Below, one piece after another: positions 26,179 to 34,931 of a DNA stretch of 64,000 nt (the first letter of the stretch is position 1; every line of letters begins with the position of its first letter). The stretch lies in assembly GCF_008087625.1 (NCBI RefSeq), contig NZ_CP042997.1, forward strand, positions 10,044,001-10,108,000, given 5' to 3'. The notes beneath the pieces are model-generated. The model had not been told where the DNA came from. It worked only from the letters and a program-made list of their open reading frames with translations, and ran no database searches. The position numbers and the translations under genes are program-made. The stretch comes from Aquisphaera giovannonii (lineage in GTDB: Bacteria > Planctomycetota > Planctomycetia > Isosphaerales > Isosphaeraceae).

Positions 26179-27660
26179 GCGAGCTCCTGGGGACGATCGG
26201 ATCAAGCGAGAGCCGCATGATACCGATGCCGGGCCGCATTGTGCGAGGGCCGGGTGCCGCCGCCGACGCCGGCCGGAAGAGTCCCGCCCCAATGCCCTGG
26301 GGATCTGGGCAAGCCGGGGGGATTCACTCCGCACGCCTCAACGGGCCGAGTCGGGATCGTAGAAGCCCCGAGCGAGCGGGCCCACGCCGCCGGACGCGAG
26401 CCGCACCGCGGACGCCGCGAGCCGATCCGGGGTCGACCGCCCCCATGGCCGAGGTTCGCGGCCGGGAGGATCGCCTGCGTGGGCCGGCCGGCGGGAGTGT
26501 AACTCCAGGTGGCTGCACGATTCCCGGGAAATCATCCCCCCTCGGGAACCGAAGGGCAGCTACGGCACCTCCCCGCGTCGACTTGATGCCTCAACATCCA
26601 TGACACATAACGAGCCGACCAGTTCAGGAACACGCCGCGCGGCCGGAAGCCGGCGGCGACGGCCCCGGCTGCCCGCCCGTTCGGGCATCGATCGATCGTC
26701 CGACCCGGCGACGCGGACGGGCCGCGCGGCGGCGTGCGACGGATGATGCGAGATCGCGCGAGCCGACGGAGTTGCCCGTCGCCCTCGCCTTGGGGAGGGA
26801 GCCGATGCCGACGACGTTCCCGACGTTCGCCCCCGAGGGCACCGCCCTGGGGAGGTCGTCAGGTGGGGCGAGGTTTCATCCCTTCTGTGAAACCGGGGGA
26901 GTGCTCGCGCGGATCATTGCTGAGGGACTCGTCCGCGTGAGCGGCGGGCGGGTCACTCGGATGATCCTTGTCAATCCGGCGGTCGGTATCCACGGATGGT
27001 CGGTGCCGGCCCGCGCGGGGGACGCGGGCCGGCCGGGATGGCGAAGGATCGCGGATGGCGACGCGGGGTCGTCTCGAGCCCTGGAGGCACGACTCGACCG
27101 TTCGCGGCGGAGGAGCCCGGACGGGCGGCCACGCGCGTGAGCGCGCGGCCGGACCGGGCGAAGGCCCCTGCCTCCGGCGTCGGCCGGACACGCTCGGGGC
27201 AGAGCCCGGCGAATCCGGGGGGCATCGACTCGTCGGCCGGCTCGTCACGCCGACCGTGAGAATCTCCCGGAGCCCCTCCCCACCATCCCGGGCGATGCCG
27301 GCGAGACCATTCGAAAACCGAGGACAAGGTGTTCCGGAGCAAGGACTTGCAGACAACCCTTTCGAAGCAGGCCGGTCGACGACCGAACCCACGGCGCCCC
27401 CGGGGCGGCTGGCAGGCGCGGGGATCACCCTCCATAGCCGGGGAATGTCTCGCATAAGGCGCGTCCTGGCCGCACATGCAATCACCTCGCCGGCACGGGG
27501 AGGCACCGGACCGATCGATGGCGTCGGGTGACGACTTTCTTGTTGCTCGTTCCCGGCGTATCCTGGAGGGCGCAATGATGATGGGCCGGGGCGGCCGGCG
27601 GCGGATGCCGGCCGGGTGATCGGTGCCCCGTCGACGAGCCCCGCAGGGTAGAGACGAATC
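26179..27660. other. Long intergenic region without a supported gene
   Basis: About 1.48 kb, the largest gap in the window. No frame on either strand shows protein-like composition, a credible ribosome site and a conserved motif together; the long frames present are Arg/Gly/Pro-rich antisense artefacts of high GC. Diverged gene remnants cannot be excluded between 26770 and 27010. The last 130 bp are the leader of the next gene, with a T-T-T-C-T-T-G-T-T-G-C patch at 27536-27546. Confidence 0.45.
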
Positions 27661-28509
27661 ATGACCAGGGCGATCGAGACGATCCTGTGGCCGCTCCCCG
27701 CGGCCGTGATGATGATGTGCCTGAGCGTCGTCGCGACGGCGGCCGACCCTCCCGCGTCGCCCTTCCCGGACAAGAAGCTGGAGGCCGCCGTGCGGGAGGT
27801 CCTCCGGCACGAGCCCAACGTGGCGCTCACCGACGACAAGCTCCAGAACGTCTACATCCTGGAGGCCCCGGAGAAGGGCATCAAGGACCTGACCGGCCTG
27901 GAGAAGTGCCGGAACCTGGCGCAACTGAAGCTCACGAAGAACGAGGTCGCCGACCTGAAGCCGCTGAAGGACCTGGCCAACCTCCAGTGGCTGGACCTGG
28001 CCGGCAACAAGGTCGTCGACCTGGCGCCCCTGGCGAATCTGAAGGGCCTCCAGTACCTGGAGCTGTCGAACAACAAGGTGGAGGACCTCAAGCCGCTCGC
28101 CGGCCTGACGAGCCTGACGTCGCTCTACCTGGACAACAACGCCGTCAAGGACCTGGGCCCGGCCTCCGGGCTGACCAAGTTGTGGACGCTCTCCGCCGCC
28201 GGGAACAGGGTCCGGGAGCTGAAGCCCCTGGAGGCGGTGACGAAGCTCTCGGTGCTGAACCTCCAGGGCAACGAGGTCGAGGACCTCGGCCCGCTCGCGA
28301 AGCAGACCGAGCTGAAATACCTCATGATCGGGCGGAACAAGGTCAAGGACCTGAAGCCGCTGGTCGATGCAGCCAAGGCGGACGCCGATGGCCCGAAGCG
28401 TTTCGCCCCCTACCTGCGGCTCTACCTCGACGGCAACCCCCTGGCCCAGCCGGCCGGGGCGAAGCAGGTCGAGGCCCTCAAGGCCGCGGGAGTCCGGATC
28501 GAGGGCTGA
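27661..28509 (+). CDS. Secreted internalin-type leucine-rich-repeat protein
   Basis: A 282-residue protein. Residues 1-28 are a signal peptide (A-A-V-M-M-M-C-L-S-V-V-A-T-A-A-D). The N-cap reads F-P-D-K-K-L-E-A-A-V-R-E-V-L, as in internalin-like proteins. Residues about 75-260 hold about eight 22-residue repeats of the form L-x-x-L-x-L-x-x-N-K-V-x-D-L-x-P-L. The product is an extracytoplasmic binding solenoid with no enzyme domain. The Pit gene follows after 42 bp; a link is not evident. Confidence 0.82.
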   Translation: MTRAIETILWPLPAAVMMMCLSVVATAADPPASPFPDKKLEAAVREVLRHEPNVALTDDKLQNVYILEAPEKGIKDLTGLEKCRNLAQLKLTKNEVADLKPLKDLANLQWLDLAGNKVVDLAPLANLKGLQYLELSNNKVEDLKPLAGLTSLTSLYLDNNAVKDLGPASGLTKLWTLSAAGNRVRELKPLEAVTKLSVLNLQGNEVEDLGPLAKQTELKYLMIGRNKVKDLKPLVDAAKADADGPKRFAPYLRLYLDGNPLAQPAGAKQVEALKAAGVRIEG

Positions 28510-28551
28510 GCCGCGGGGGCTCAGCCGGCCGGTCCCTCTTACGGTAGCTAT

Positions 28552-29952
28552 ATGGTCGACTTCCTCGACGCGATCCGCCACCTCGACCCCAGCCTCCTCG
28601 TCATCCTCGCCTTTGCACTCCTGATCGCCTTCGGGTTCGAGGTCGTCAACGGGTTCCACGACACGGCCAACGCCGTGACGACCGTGATCTACACGCGGAC
28701 GCTGCGGCCGATGCCCGCGGTGTTCTTCTCCGGCCTCTGCAACTTCCTGGGCGTGCTCCTCGGGGGCACGGCCATCGCCTACAGCATCGTCCACCTGCTG
28801 CCGGTGGAGCTGCTCGTCAACGCGACGTCGCGGTCGGCCGTCGTGATGGTCCTCTCGCTGCTCTCCGCGGGGCTGGCGTGGAACCTCTCGACGTGGTACC
28901 TCGGCCTGCCGGTCTCGAGCTCGCACACGCTGATCGGCTCGATCCTCGGCGTGGGCATGGCCAACTCGCTGCTCAACGGCCAGGGCCCCTTCGGCGGCGT
29001 GAACTGGACGAAGGCGGGCGAGGTCGGGCTGTCGCTCCTGATCTCGCCCCTGATCGGCTTCGCCTCGGCCGCGATCCTCCTTCACGTCGCGCGGCGGGCC
29101 GCGCCCGACCCCGAGCTCTACGAGCCCCCGCCCGAGGACCCCGAGGCCCGGCCCCCCTGGTGGATCCGCGCCGTGCTCGTGAGCACCTGCGGCGGCGTCA
29201 GCCTGGCGCACGGCTCGAACGACGGCCAGAAGGGCATGGGCCTGATCATGCTCGTCCTGATGGGCCTCCTGCCGACGGCCTTCGCCCTGAACCTGAAGGA
29301 CGCCGACGGCGCCCGCGGCACCCGGCAGGCGGCCGAGAGGCTGAAGGTGATGCTGATGGCCTACCGGCCCGAGGACCGCGACCGGACGATCCAGGACCTG
29401 GACGCCCTGATCCGCGACCTGGACGGCAAGGTCTCGCTCCGCGAGGTGCCGACGGACCAGCGCTGGCGGGTCCACTCGACGATCTTCCGGCTGGATCGCC
29501 AGCTCGAGGGGGTGGGCCGCTCGGAGTCGACTGGCAGCCCGGCGACGATCGACCGGCCGCGCAAGGAGCTGCGCGAGGCGATCGAGTACGTCCCCATGTG
29601 GGTCGTCGTGGGCGTGGCCCTGTGCCTGGGCGTGGGCACGACGATCGGCTACAAGCGGATCGTGGTCACCGTGGCCGAGAAGATCGGCAAGTCCCACCTG
29701 ACGTACGCCCAGGGCGCCAGCGCCGAGGTCGTGGCGATGGCCACGATCGGCATGGCCGACCTCGGCGGCATGCCGGTGAGCACCACGCAGGTGCTCTCCT
29801 CGGGCGTCGCCGGCACGATGTGGGCCAACCGCTCCGGCGTCCAGGGCGGCACCGTCCGTAGCATCCTCCTGGCCTGGCTGCTGACCCTGCCGGCCTCCAT
29901 GCTCCTCGCCGCCGGGCTGTACCTCTTCGGCCACCTGTTCGTGGGGGCCTGA
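28552..29952 (+). CDS. pit: Inorganic phosphate transporter, Pit family
   Basis: A 466-residue inner-membrane symporter for phosphate (usually as a metal-phosphate complex with H+). Signature repeats: G-F-H-D-T-A-N-A-V-T-T near residue 36, and S-L-A-H-G-S-N-D-G-Q-K-G-M-G near residue 220, the second GANDVANA-like block. L-P-V-S-S-S-H-T-L-I-G-S and M-P-V-S-T-T-Q-V-L-S-S are the paired conserved segments. About ten helices surround a soluble loop (residues 250-345). No pho-regulatory or DUF47 partner gene is adjacent. Confidence 0.92.
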   Translation: MVDFLDAIRHLDPSLLVILAFALLIAFGFEVVNGFHDTANAVTTVIYTRTLRPMPAVFFSGLCNFLGVLLGGTAIAYSIVHLLPVELLVNATSRSAVVMVLSLLSAGLAWNLSTWYLGLPVSSSHTLIGSILGVGMANSLLNGQGPFGGVNWTKAGEVGLSLLISPLIGFASAAILLHVARRAAPDPELYEPPPEDPEARPPWWIRAVLVSTCGGVSLAHGSNDGQKGMGLIMLVLMGLLPTAFALNLKDADGARGTRQAAERLKVMLMAYRPEDRDRTIQDLDALIRDLDGKVSLREVPTDQRWRVHSTIFRLDRQLEGVGRSESTGSPATIDRPRKELREAIEYVPMWVVVGVALCLGVGTTIGYKRIVVTVAEKIGKSHLTYAQGASAEVVAMATIGMADLGGMPVSTTQVLSSGVAGTMWANRSGVQGGTVRSILLAWLLTLPASMLLAAGLYLFGHLFVGA

Positions 29953-29980
29953 GGCGGGGAGGAGAGGATCAACGCCTGGG

Positions 29981-30268
29981 GAGCCGGGGCGAGCCAATGA
30001 CGGAGGAGGCATCCCGCGGGAGCCGGCTCCGCCCGGCGACCGGGTGAGCCGGGGCGAGCCAATGGCGGAGGAGGCATCCCGTGGGAGCCGGCTCCGCCCG
30101 GCCGGGTGAGCCGGGGCGAGTCAATGACGGAGGAGGCATCCCGTGGGAGCCGGCTCCGCCCGGCGACCGGGTGAGCCGCGACTCCCCTCCGAGGAAGCCG
30201 GCTCCGCCCGGCGACCGGGTGAGCCGCGACTCCCCTCCGAGGAAGCCGGCTCCGCCCGGCGACCGGAG
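29981..30268 (+). repeat. Tandem family A array (five units)
   Basis: Three units of about 65, 62 and 65 bp (29981, 30046, 30108) and two of 48 bp (30173, 30221) follow each other without spacers. Each contains GCCGGCTCCGCCCGG followed by CGACCGGG (shortened in unit 2). Units 4 and 5 replace the G-A-C-G-G-A-G-G-A-G-G-C segment by A-C-T-C-C-C-C-T-C-C-G-A-G-G. The core GGAGCCGGCTCC is self-complementary. Confidence 0.85.
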
Positions 30269-30326
30269 TAGGCCTGGTCAAGTAAGGCATCGCTCATCGC
30301 GACGGCACGCCCGCGAGGGAAAGCAT

Positions 30327-30367
30327 CTCTCCCTCTCCCGCTCGGCGGGAGAGGGGTGGGGTGAGGG
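30327..30367 (+). repeat. Family C hairpin, left copy
   Basis: A 41-bp element with inner palindrome CTCTCCCGCTCGGCGGGAGAG. An exact inverted copy occurs at 31110-31150, on the other side of the small gene 30496-30864. It could act as a bidirectional terminator, but no T-tract follows. Confidence 0.75.
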
Positions 30368-30495
30368 TTGATTGAGCCCTCGCCCGCGGGCCGTATGACC
30401 TCGCGTGTTAAGTTGTCCGGCCTTAGCACGGCTTCTTCGACGAGGAATGGCACGGGTCCCAGAGCGCGCGGACTTCGGCAGAGGAGACGCCCGCC

Positions 30496-30864
30496 ATGCC
30501 ACCGCCTCGCGTGCGGTTTACGATGCGGCAGATGATGGTCATCGTAGCGATCTTGGCCGCGGTCATAGGGACCGTCGAGGGGCTGCGACGACGGCGCGAG
30601 TCGTTCAACCGCCGTGCCGAGCTATTCGCACAAAAAGGAAGTGCGGCAATCATGGACGAGCAAAATTACCGGATGAGTCACCGGACGAACCGGCGTGATT
30701 CACCGTTCTACTACGACAACCGGACCTCCGCGGCGTATGACCGGTTGGTCGAGCACTACGACGAGATGCGGACGAAGTACGAGCGAGCCGCCGCTCGCCC
30801 TTGGTGGTTCGTCGAGCCTGACCGGCCAGAGCCCGATTGGCCGAAGGGTGTCCCGAAACGGTAA
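30496..30864 (+). CDS. Small membrane-anchored protein inside a symmetric repeat frame
   Basis: A 122-residue protein starting M-P-P-P-R-V-R-F-T-M-R-Q-M-M-V-I-V-A-I. This R-F-T-M-R-x-M-M prelude and a single helix (residues 10-27) are typical of small planctomycete membrane proteins. The rest is polar, rich in Arg, Tyr and Glu (Y-D-R-L-V-E-H-Y-D-E-M-R-T-K-Y-E). No family function known. Its codon use is less GC-biased than its neighbours (A-A-A, A-A-T, T-A-T codons), and repeats flank it symmetrically on both sides. Confidence 0.65.
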   Translation: MPPPRVRFTMRQMMVIVAILAAVIGTVEGLRRRRESFNRRAELFAQKGSAAIMDEQNYRMSHRTNRRDSPFYYDNRTSAAYDRLVEHYDEMRTKYERAAARPWWFVEPDRPEPDWPKGVPKR

Positions 30865-31109
30865 GGTTAATTGGTGCAAGTACGTATTCCTGAAGCACAC
30901 TTCACGTTTGTCGGGCCAATACGGCGATATCCGATAATCGATACTGCCTCATGCAGACGCGCATTAATCATCATACGTCGCATATTGGGCCGGGTTCGGT
31001 GACAGGTAGCTCGCGAGAGACCGTAACAGATCACGGACAATTCAACGCCCTCGCGGATGCGGCAAGCTCGCAGTCGGGCGCCCTCCTCAGGGGCCGAGGC
31101 GATCGAGGA

Positions 31110-31150
31110 CCCTCACCCCACCCCTCTCCCGCCGAGCGGGAGAGGGAGAG
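31110..31150 (-). repeat. Family C hairpin, right inverted copy
   Basis: Exact reverse complement of 30327-30367 over all 41 bases. Confidence 0.8.
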
Positions 31151-31224
31151 GAATTGTGTCGCGGCCGCGTCACGGGAGCCACCGGACGATCCGCTCCAAC
31201 GTTCACCCCGGCTCCGTCAGCGCA

Positions 31225-31375
31225 GGCAGAGGCTCACCCGGTCGCCGGGCGGAGCCGGCTCCCACGAGGATTTCGCGGCAGAGGCTCACCCGGTCGCCGG
31301 GCGGAGCCGGCTCCCGCGAGGATTTCGCGGCAGAGGCTCACCCGGTCGCCGGGCGGAGCCGGCTCCTACGAGGGG
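31225..31375 (-). repeat. Tandem family A array, inverted orientation (three units of 52 bp)
   Basis: Unit starts at 31225, 31277 and 31329 give a period of 52 bp. Each unit has GGCAGAGGCTCACCCGGTCG followed by CCGGGCGGAGCCGGCTCC. This is the reverse complement of the core of the array at 29981-30268, with a different linker (A-C-G-A-G-G-A-T-T-T-C-G-C). The third unit is cut short. Confidence 0.85.
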
Positions 31376-31403
31376 GACTCGCACGGCGGAGGTTCGACTC
31401 CCG

Positions 31404-32954
31404 CTACAGCGGCCTCCGTAGCCGGGCCTCCTCGACGAGCGCCAGGATGCCGCCGAGGTGGACCAGCCAGTCGCGGCCGCGCTGGGCGTGGAGGGCGCCC
31501 CGGACGAGCCGGGCGTAGTCGCGCGGGCGATGGAGGCGGAGGTCGACCGCCGCGCCGAGGGCCTCGGCGAACGAGCCCACCATGCCGCGGAAGGTGGCGT
31601 TGTCCTCGCCGACCTCGCCGGTCAGGATCGCGGTCAGGTCGGCGACCTCGGTCGGGGAGGCGGGCTCGCGGAAGCCGAGGCCCGAGGGCAGGTCCCAGGG
31701 GTCGTGCCAGGCCGCAGCGAGCTGCGCAGCGCGGCCGGCCGCCTCGAACGGGTTGACCTGGAAGGCCAGGCCGTCGATCATCCGGACGATCGGGACGACG
31801 GCCCCCTCGAAGGCCCCGCCGTGCGGCTCGTACAGGCTGGTCATGGCGTTGTAGTCGGCTGCACGGAGGAGGGTGTCGTAGTAGTCGAGCCGGCCGTCGG
31901 TGGCGAGCACGTGGCCCGGGAAGTCGGCGGCGAGTTCCTCCAGCCGGCCCAGCCGCGCCCGGTCGGCGGCCTCCCCGGCGACCGTGGCGAGGACCACGAA
32001 GACGGGCAGCCCGGGCCGCTCGCGGAGGAGCCGGCGCACGCCCTCGGCGACGACCTCGTGGAGCTTCTGGGCGACCCGGCGGCCCATGGCGACCACCAGG
32101 ACCTTGTCGCCGACCCACGACCGCAGCGGCTCCGGCAGCATCCCGCGGGCCTCCAGGCGGGAGAGCTCCAGCGCCCGGAGCCCGGCCTCGGGGTCCTTCG
32201 CGATCAGCCGCTCCAGCTCGACGAGCGCCGCCCTCGTCGCGTGGAAGTTGGCGTTCTCCACCGGGACGATCCGCCAGGCGAGGTCCTGGAGGTGCCGGGC
32301 CATGACCTGGGTGTGGATCGTCTCGGTGCGCAGCCCCCGGGCGTACCCGCGGTTCACCGTGGTGGCCACGTCCGCCAGCTTCAGCCCGACCCGGAGCGCC
32401 GTCTCGCGGCCGCGGAACGCGGCGAACAGGCCGCCGCCGTGCTCGGCGGCCTCGGCGGCGAGCCAGGCGTCGAACTCGTTGTGCAGCGTCAGGACGGCGT
32501 GATGCCGGCCCCGCAGCAGGGCGAGCGCCGGGACCGTCTGCCAGTCGGCCCCCCAGGCGAACTGCCGGGCCGAGGCCCCCGCCCGCTCCAGGAGCTCCGC
32601 GACCGCCGCGGCGAAGACCAGGGTGTCGCGCGGCAGGTCGGGCGTGTCGTACGGGTTGAGCTCGCCCCGGAAGGCCCCCTCCACGTCCAGGTAGACGACA
32701 GGCATCATCGCCGCGTCCTCGCGCGTCGCCAGGACGCGGACCCTCGCGCCGCGGGCGCACGGCCCGGCGATGGCGAACTCGGGGCCGGCCTCGCCGACGG
32801 CCCCCCGTTCGACGGCGGCCCGGGCCGCGGCCATCCGGGGCTGCCAGGGGGCGATCATCACGCCCCGGTTGCCGAAGACCCGCCGCTCCTGCCGCGTGAC
32901 CGCCGTGATCCCCGTGCAGGGCGTGTGCTCGGTCTCCCAGCGGAACAGGAGCAT
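31404..32954 (-). CDS. Glycogen/starch synthase-like glycosyltransferase (GT5-like)
   Basis: A 516-residue protein from ATG 32954 (M-L-L-F-R-W-E-T-E-H-T-P-C-T-G-I-T-A-V); an in-frame ATG at 33035 is an alternative. The N-terminal Rossmann half has V-V-Y-L-D-V-E-G-A-F-R-G and a conserved L-T-L-H-N-E-F, as in the T-I-H-N segment of glycogen synthases. The C-terminal half has D-K-V-L-V-V-A-M-G-R-R and the nucleotide-sugar site A-D-Y-N-A-M-T-S-L-Y-E-P-H-G-G-A-F-E-G, matching the S-x-x-E-P-C-G-L-x-Q region with G-G-A in place. It would transfer glucose from a nucleotide sugar. No glg genes flank it; the exact acceptor is uncertain. Confidence 0.72.
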   Translation of the reverse strand: MLLFRWETEHTPCTGITAVTRQERRVFGNRGVMIAPWQPRMAAARAAVERGAVGEAGPEFAIAGPCARGARVRVLATREDAAMMPVVYLDVEGAFRGELNPYDTPDLPRDTLVFAAAVAELLERAGASARQFAWGADWQTVPALALLRGRHHAVLTLHNEFDAWLAAEAAEHGGGLFAAFRGRETALRVGLKLADVATTVNRGYARGLRTETIHTQVMARHLQDLAWRIVPVENANFHATRAALVELERLIAKDPEAGLRALELSRLEARGMLPEPLRSWVGDKVLVVAMGRRVAQKLHEVVAEGVRRLLRERPGLPVFVVLATVAGEAADRARLGRLEELAADFPGHVLATDGRLDYYDTLLRAADYNAMTSLYEPHGGAFEGAVVPIVRMIDGLAFQVNPFEAAGRAAQLAAAWHDPWDLPSGLGFREPASPTEVADLTAILTGEVGEDNATFRGMVGSFAEALGAAVDLRLHRPRDYARLVRGALHAQRGRDWLVHLGGILALVEEARLRRPL

Positions 32955-33177
32955 CCGGCCTCGCCGGATGGCCTCCGGCGCATCGCGCGGCGATCCGCCC
33001 TCCGCCCTCGTCGTCGACGCTGTCGGCCCTGGCATCGGCACTGGCCCCCCGCGGCTCGAGATCGTCCTCGATCCGGGCACGATTCTACACGCGGCGCGTG
33101 CCCCGGGGATACACTGGGGAGGGGCCGGCCCGAGGGCCGGCCCGTCACGATCCAGGCCCGCGGACGGCACGGGGAAC

Positions 33178-34032
33178 ATGGCGAGCACACCCGACGGGCG
33201 GAGGAACGGGCCGCCCATGCGTCGACTCCGGTTCGACGACCTGACGACGAAGGCGATGCAGGCGAGCGGCGGCGCCCCGGGGGAGGCCCCCCTGCACTCG
33301 TGCCGTCGCCTCGTGGTCGGCGGCGGCGTCCTGCTGCTGGTGCTCTGGATGATCGTCTTCCTGGCCTTCCGCGAGTGGCGGACTCGCTACCGCGAGCGGG
33401 CGCGGTTCGGGGCCGTCGAGGTCGCGCCGGCGGTCGACCGATTCGCCGAGATCGGCCCGCCGGGCATCGACCCGATCGCCTGGCGCGAGGCCGTCCGCGA
33501 CACCCGCGACATGATCCGCGCCGTGACCGGCTCCAACCTCCTGGACCTCGGCCAGATGAAGGCCCTGCGCGACGAGCTGAACGCCGCCGCGTCCCGCTCC
33601 CGCGCTCATCCCGAGGCCGCCGCCGCCGAGCTCGCGGGCATCTGGGACGCCATGGCCGACCGCGCCGAGTTCCTCCTGAACCCGGCCCCCTCCGGCCGCC
33701 GCCCGCCCCACCCGCGGCCCACGATCCTCCCCCCACGCCCGCCACCCAGCAGCGAGCAGCCCCGCCCGGGGCGATATCCGCAGGCGAGCATCCGGCGCGG
33801 CGGACTCGGCACGGATGCGGGCATGGCCGCTTCTGGAGTATCAAGCCTCGCCGTCCTGCCCAGGGGCGCCTTCTCCTCCCCGACCGACCTTGCGCTGCTC
33901 ATCGAGCCGCAGAACGGCCTGGATGAGCTCCTCTCGGACAATGAGGAGCCAATGACCGCCGGTTCTCTGACATGGAGCCACTCCGGAGGCGACGCTGCCC
34001 ACGTGCGTACAGCCTCCGGGGTCCCGGGATGA
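33178..34032 (+). CDS. Hypothetical membrane protein; C-terminal part doubtful
   Basis: 284 codons from ATG 33178; ATG 33217 is an alternative. Residues 40-63 form a transmembrane helix (R-L-V-V-G-G-G-V-L-L-L-V-L-W-M-I-V-F-L). A helical soluble domain follows to about residue 165 (R-E-A-V-R-D-T-R-D-M-I-R and A-L-R-D-E-L-N-A-A-A), then a Pro-rich tail. Beyond about 33770 the frame overlaps the decayed PIN-toxin remnant on the other strand, so the last 85 residues are probably acquired by a deletion or rearrangement that removed the original stop. Function unknown. Confidence 0.6.
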   Translation: MASTPDGRRNGPPMRRLRFDDLTTKAMQASGGAPGEAPLHSCRRLVVGGGVLLLVLWMIVFLAFREWRTRYRERARFGAVEVAPAVDRFAEIGPPGIDPIAWREAVRDTRDMIRAVTGSNLLDLGQMKALRDELNAAASRSRAHPEAAAAELAGIWDAMADRAEFLLNPAPSGRRPPHPRPTILPPRPPPSSEQPRPGRYPQASIRRGGLGTDAGMAASGVSSLAVLPRGAFSSPTDLALLIEPQNGLDELLSDNEEPMTAGSLTWSHSGGDAAHVRTASGVPG

Positions 34033-34151
34033 CTGAGCTCAAGGACAACCGAAGGGGGAGCGTAGACTTCGCCAAACACCTGGGGCAGCACGTCAATCGT
34101 CCCGGTCAAGATCAGGTAGTTCAGCGGCGAGGTATCCGAGACGACAATCAT
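33606..34151 (-). pseudogene. PIN-domain (VapC/DUF3368-like) toxin, C-terminally degraded
   Basis: The gene starts at ATG 34151, 2 bp after the antitoxin stop. Residues 1-66 are a good PIN N-terminus: V-V-S-D-T-S-P-L-N-Y-L with the first metal-binding Asp, and P-P-S-V-V-L-E-L-S-H with the conserved Glu. After W-L-H-V-R-E-P-A-V the frame turns into Ser/Pro/Arg-rich sequence without the later A-D-x-L-L-x-D acidic pair and the G-T-L-G-V-L end. The frame stays open to 33606 but the catalytic centre is incomplete, so the ribonuclease is probably dead. A piece like L-D-E-Q-R-K-V-G-R survives in another frame near 33895, consistent with frameshift plus loss. Confidence 0.6.
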
Positions 34152-34153
34152 CC

Positions 34154-34411
34154 TCAGCGCAGCCCCCGGAGGCAGAGTGCCTCGGCACGAAGCTCGTCGA
34201 GTGTAAGGTCAAGTGGCACGTCGTACCGCTTCAACAGGCCGTCCACTTCATAGCGGCTCAGTCCAAGGGCCTGCGCGACCCGATGATGAGTGATCCGCCG
34301 CTGGCGATACAGTTCAATCAGGAGCAGTTCCTTGGCGGTCTGATTCGGGTCGGCCCCGGAGGACCAAAGCTGCTCTTCGATGTCTCCGGGTATCTCGAAG
34401 GTGATGGTCAT
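34154..34411 (-). CDS. UPF0175-type antitoxin
   Basis: An 85-residue protein starting at ATG 34411. N-terminal strand M-T-I-T-F-E-I-P-G-D-I-E-E-Q-L; then T-A-K-E-L-L-L-I-E-L-Y-R-Q-R-R-I-T, and a helix-turn-helix H-H-R-V-A-Q-A-L-G-L-S-R-Y-E-V-D-G-L-L-K-R. This is the UPF0175 layout, usually the DNA-binding antitoxin upstream of a DUF3368 PIN toxin, exactly the arrangement here. It should repress its own promoter between 34411 and about 34500. With the toxin degraded, it is an apparent orphan remnant. Confidence 0.8.
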   Translation of the reverse strand: MTITFEIPGDIEEQLWSSGADPNQTAKELLLIELYRQRRITHHRVAQALGLSRYEVDGLLKRYDVPLDLTLDELRAEALCLRGLR

Positions 34412-34931
34412 CTCGTCCCCTCCACCAAGCCCCACAAAGCCACATCATGCGCCCAAGAGCCTGGGTTTCCAACCGACCCTCCGCCGGCCTGCGGTCACTC
34501 GTGGCCCGGCGTGGCAGGTTGAGGTTCCGCATGCCATGACACGCGTCATGGCGGGATCTCAGGCGGGCGGCCGGGGTTCAACCTGGCCGGGATCCATGTA
34601 TTACGCGATGCCTGGCCCGACCACTCGCAATCGCACCCGTGTGATCGAAATACAATGACTTGAGCGAGCCCCCGACGCGACACATAATAGGGACAGCGGA
34701 CCGCCCGGGCCGGCCAGGTCACCGGGGTCATGATGCCTCGGATTCGCGGGCCTCGCACGGCCGGCCTTGCTCGGGTGTTCCACTCGTCCGTCGATCGGAC
34801 TCGTCGCCTGCGGTGATGGCCGCCGCATCGGCGCCCATGCGGTCACGAAGGCCCCGGCATGTCCCATCCGTAGCCAACATGGTGGAGGGGGAGCCTGACG
34901 GCGGGCTTCGAAGCCCGCGGGAGTGTGCCGG
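34412..34931. other. Intergenic region without a supported gene
   Basis: 520 bp between the divergent antitoxin and UspA genes. An AT-rich patch (A-A-A-T-A-C-A-A-T-G-A-C-T-T) at 34648-34661 could contain a promoter for either side. No gene seen. Confidence 0.4.

Larger units (their letters stand above)
30865..31403. other. Intergenic region: AT-richer stretch followed by repeats
   Basis: 539 bp. From 30865 to 31050 the DNA is markedly less GC-rich than the surroundings (for example A-T-T-A-A-T-C-A-T-C-A-T-A-C at 30963), without a gene. From 31110 on it is filled by repeats annotated separately. Confidence 0.45.

Noticed and set aside
26772-27140. Possible 122-codon gene in the largest gap
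   Set aside because: No clear ribosome site, no motif, and composition drifts to Arg/Gly-rich after about 60 codons.
26971-30012. A 1013-codon open frame on the minus strand opposite the LRR and Pit genes
   Set aside because: Composition is Arg/Gly/Ala/Asp-rich with no domain, and it lies antisense to two clear genes. This is the usual artefact of high GC content.
29981-31375. Repeat arrays considered as CRISPR
   Set aside because: Units follow each other without unique spacers, differ in length and linker, and no cas gene is present.
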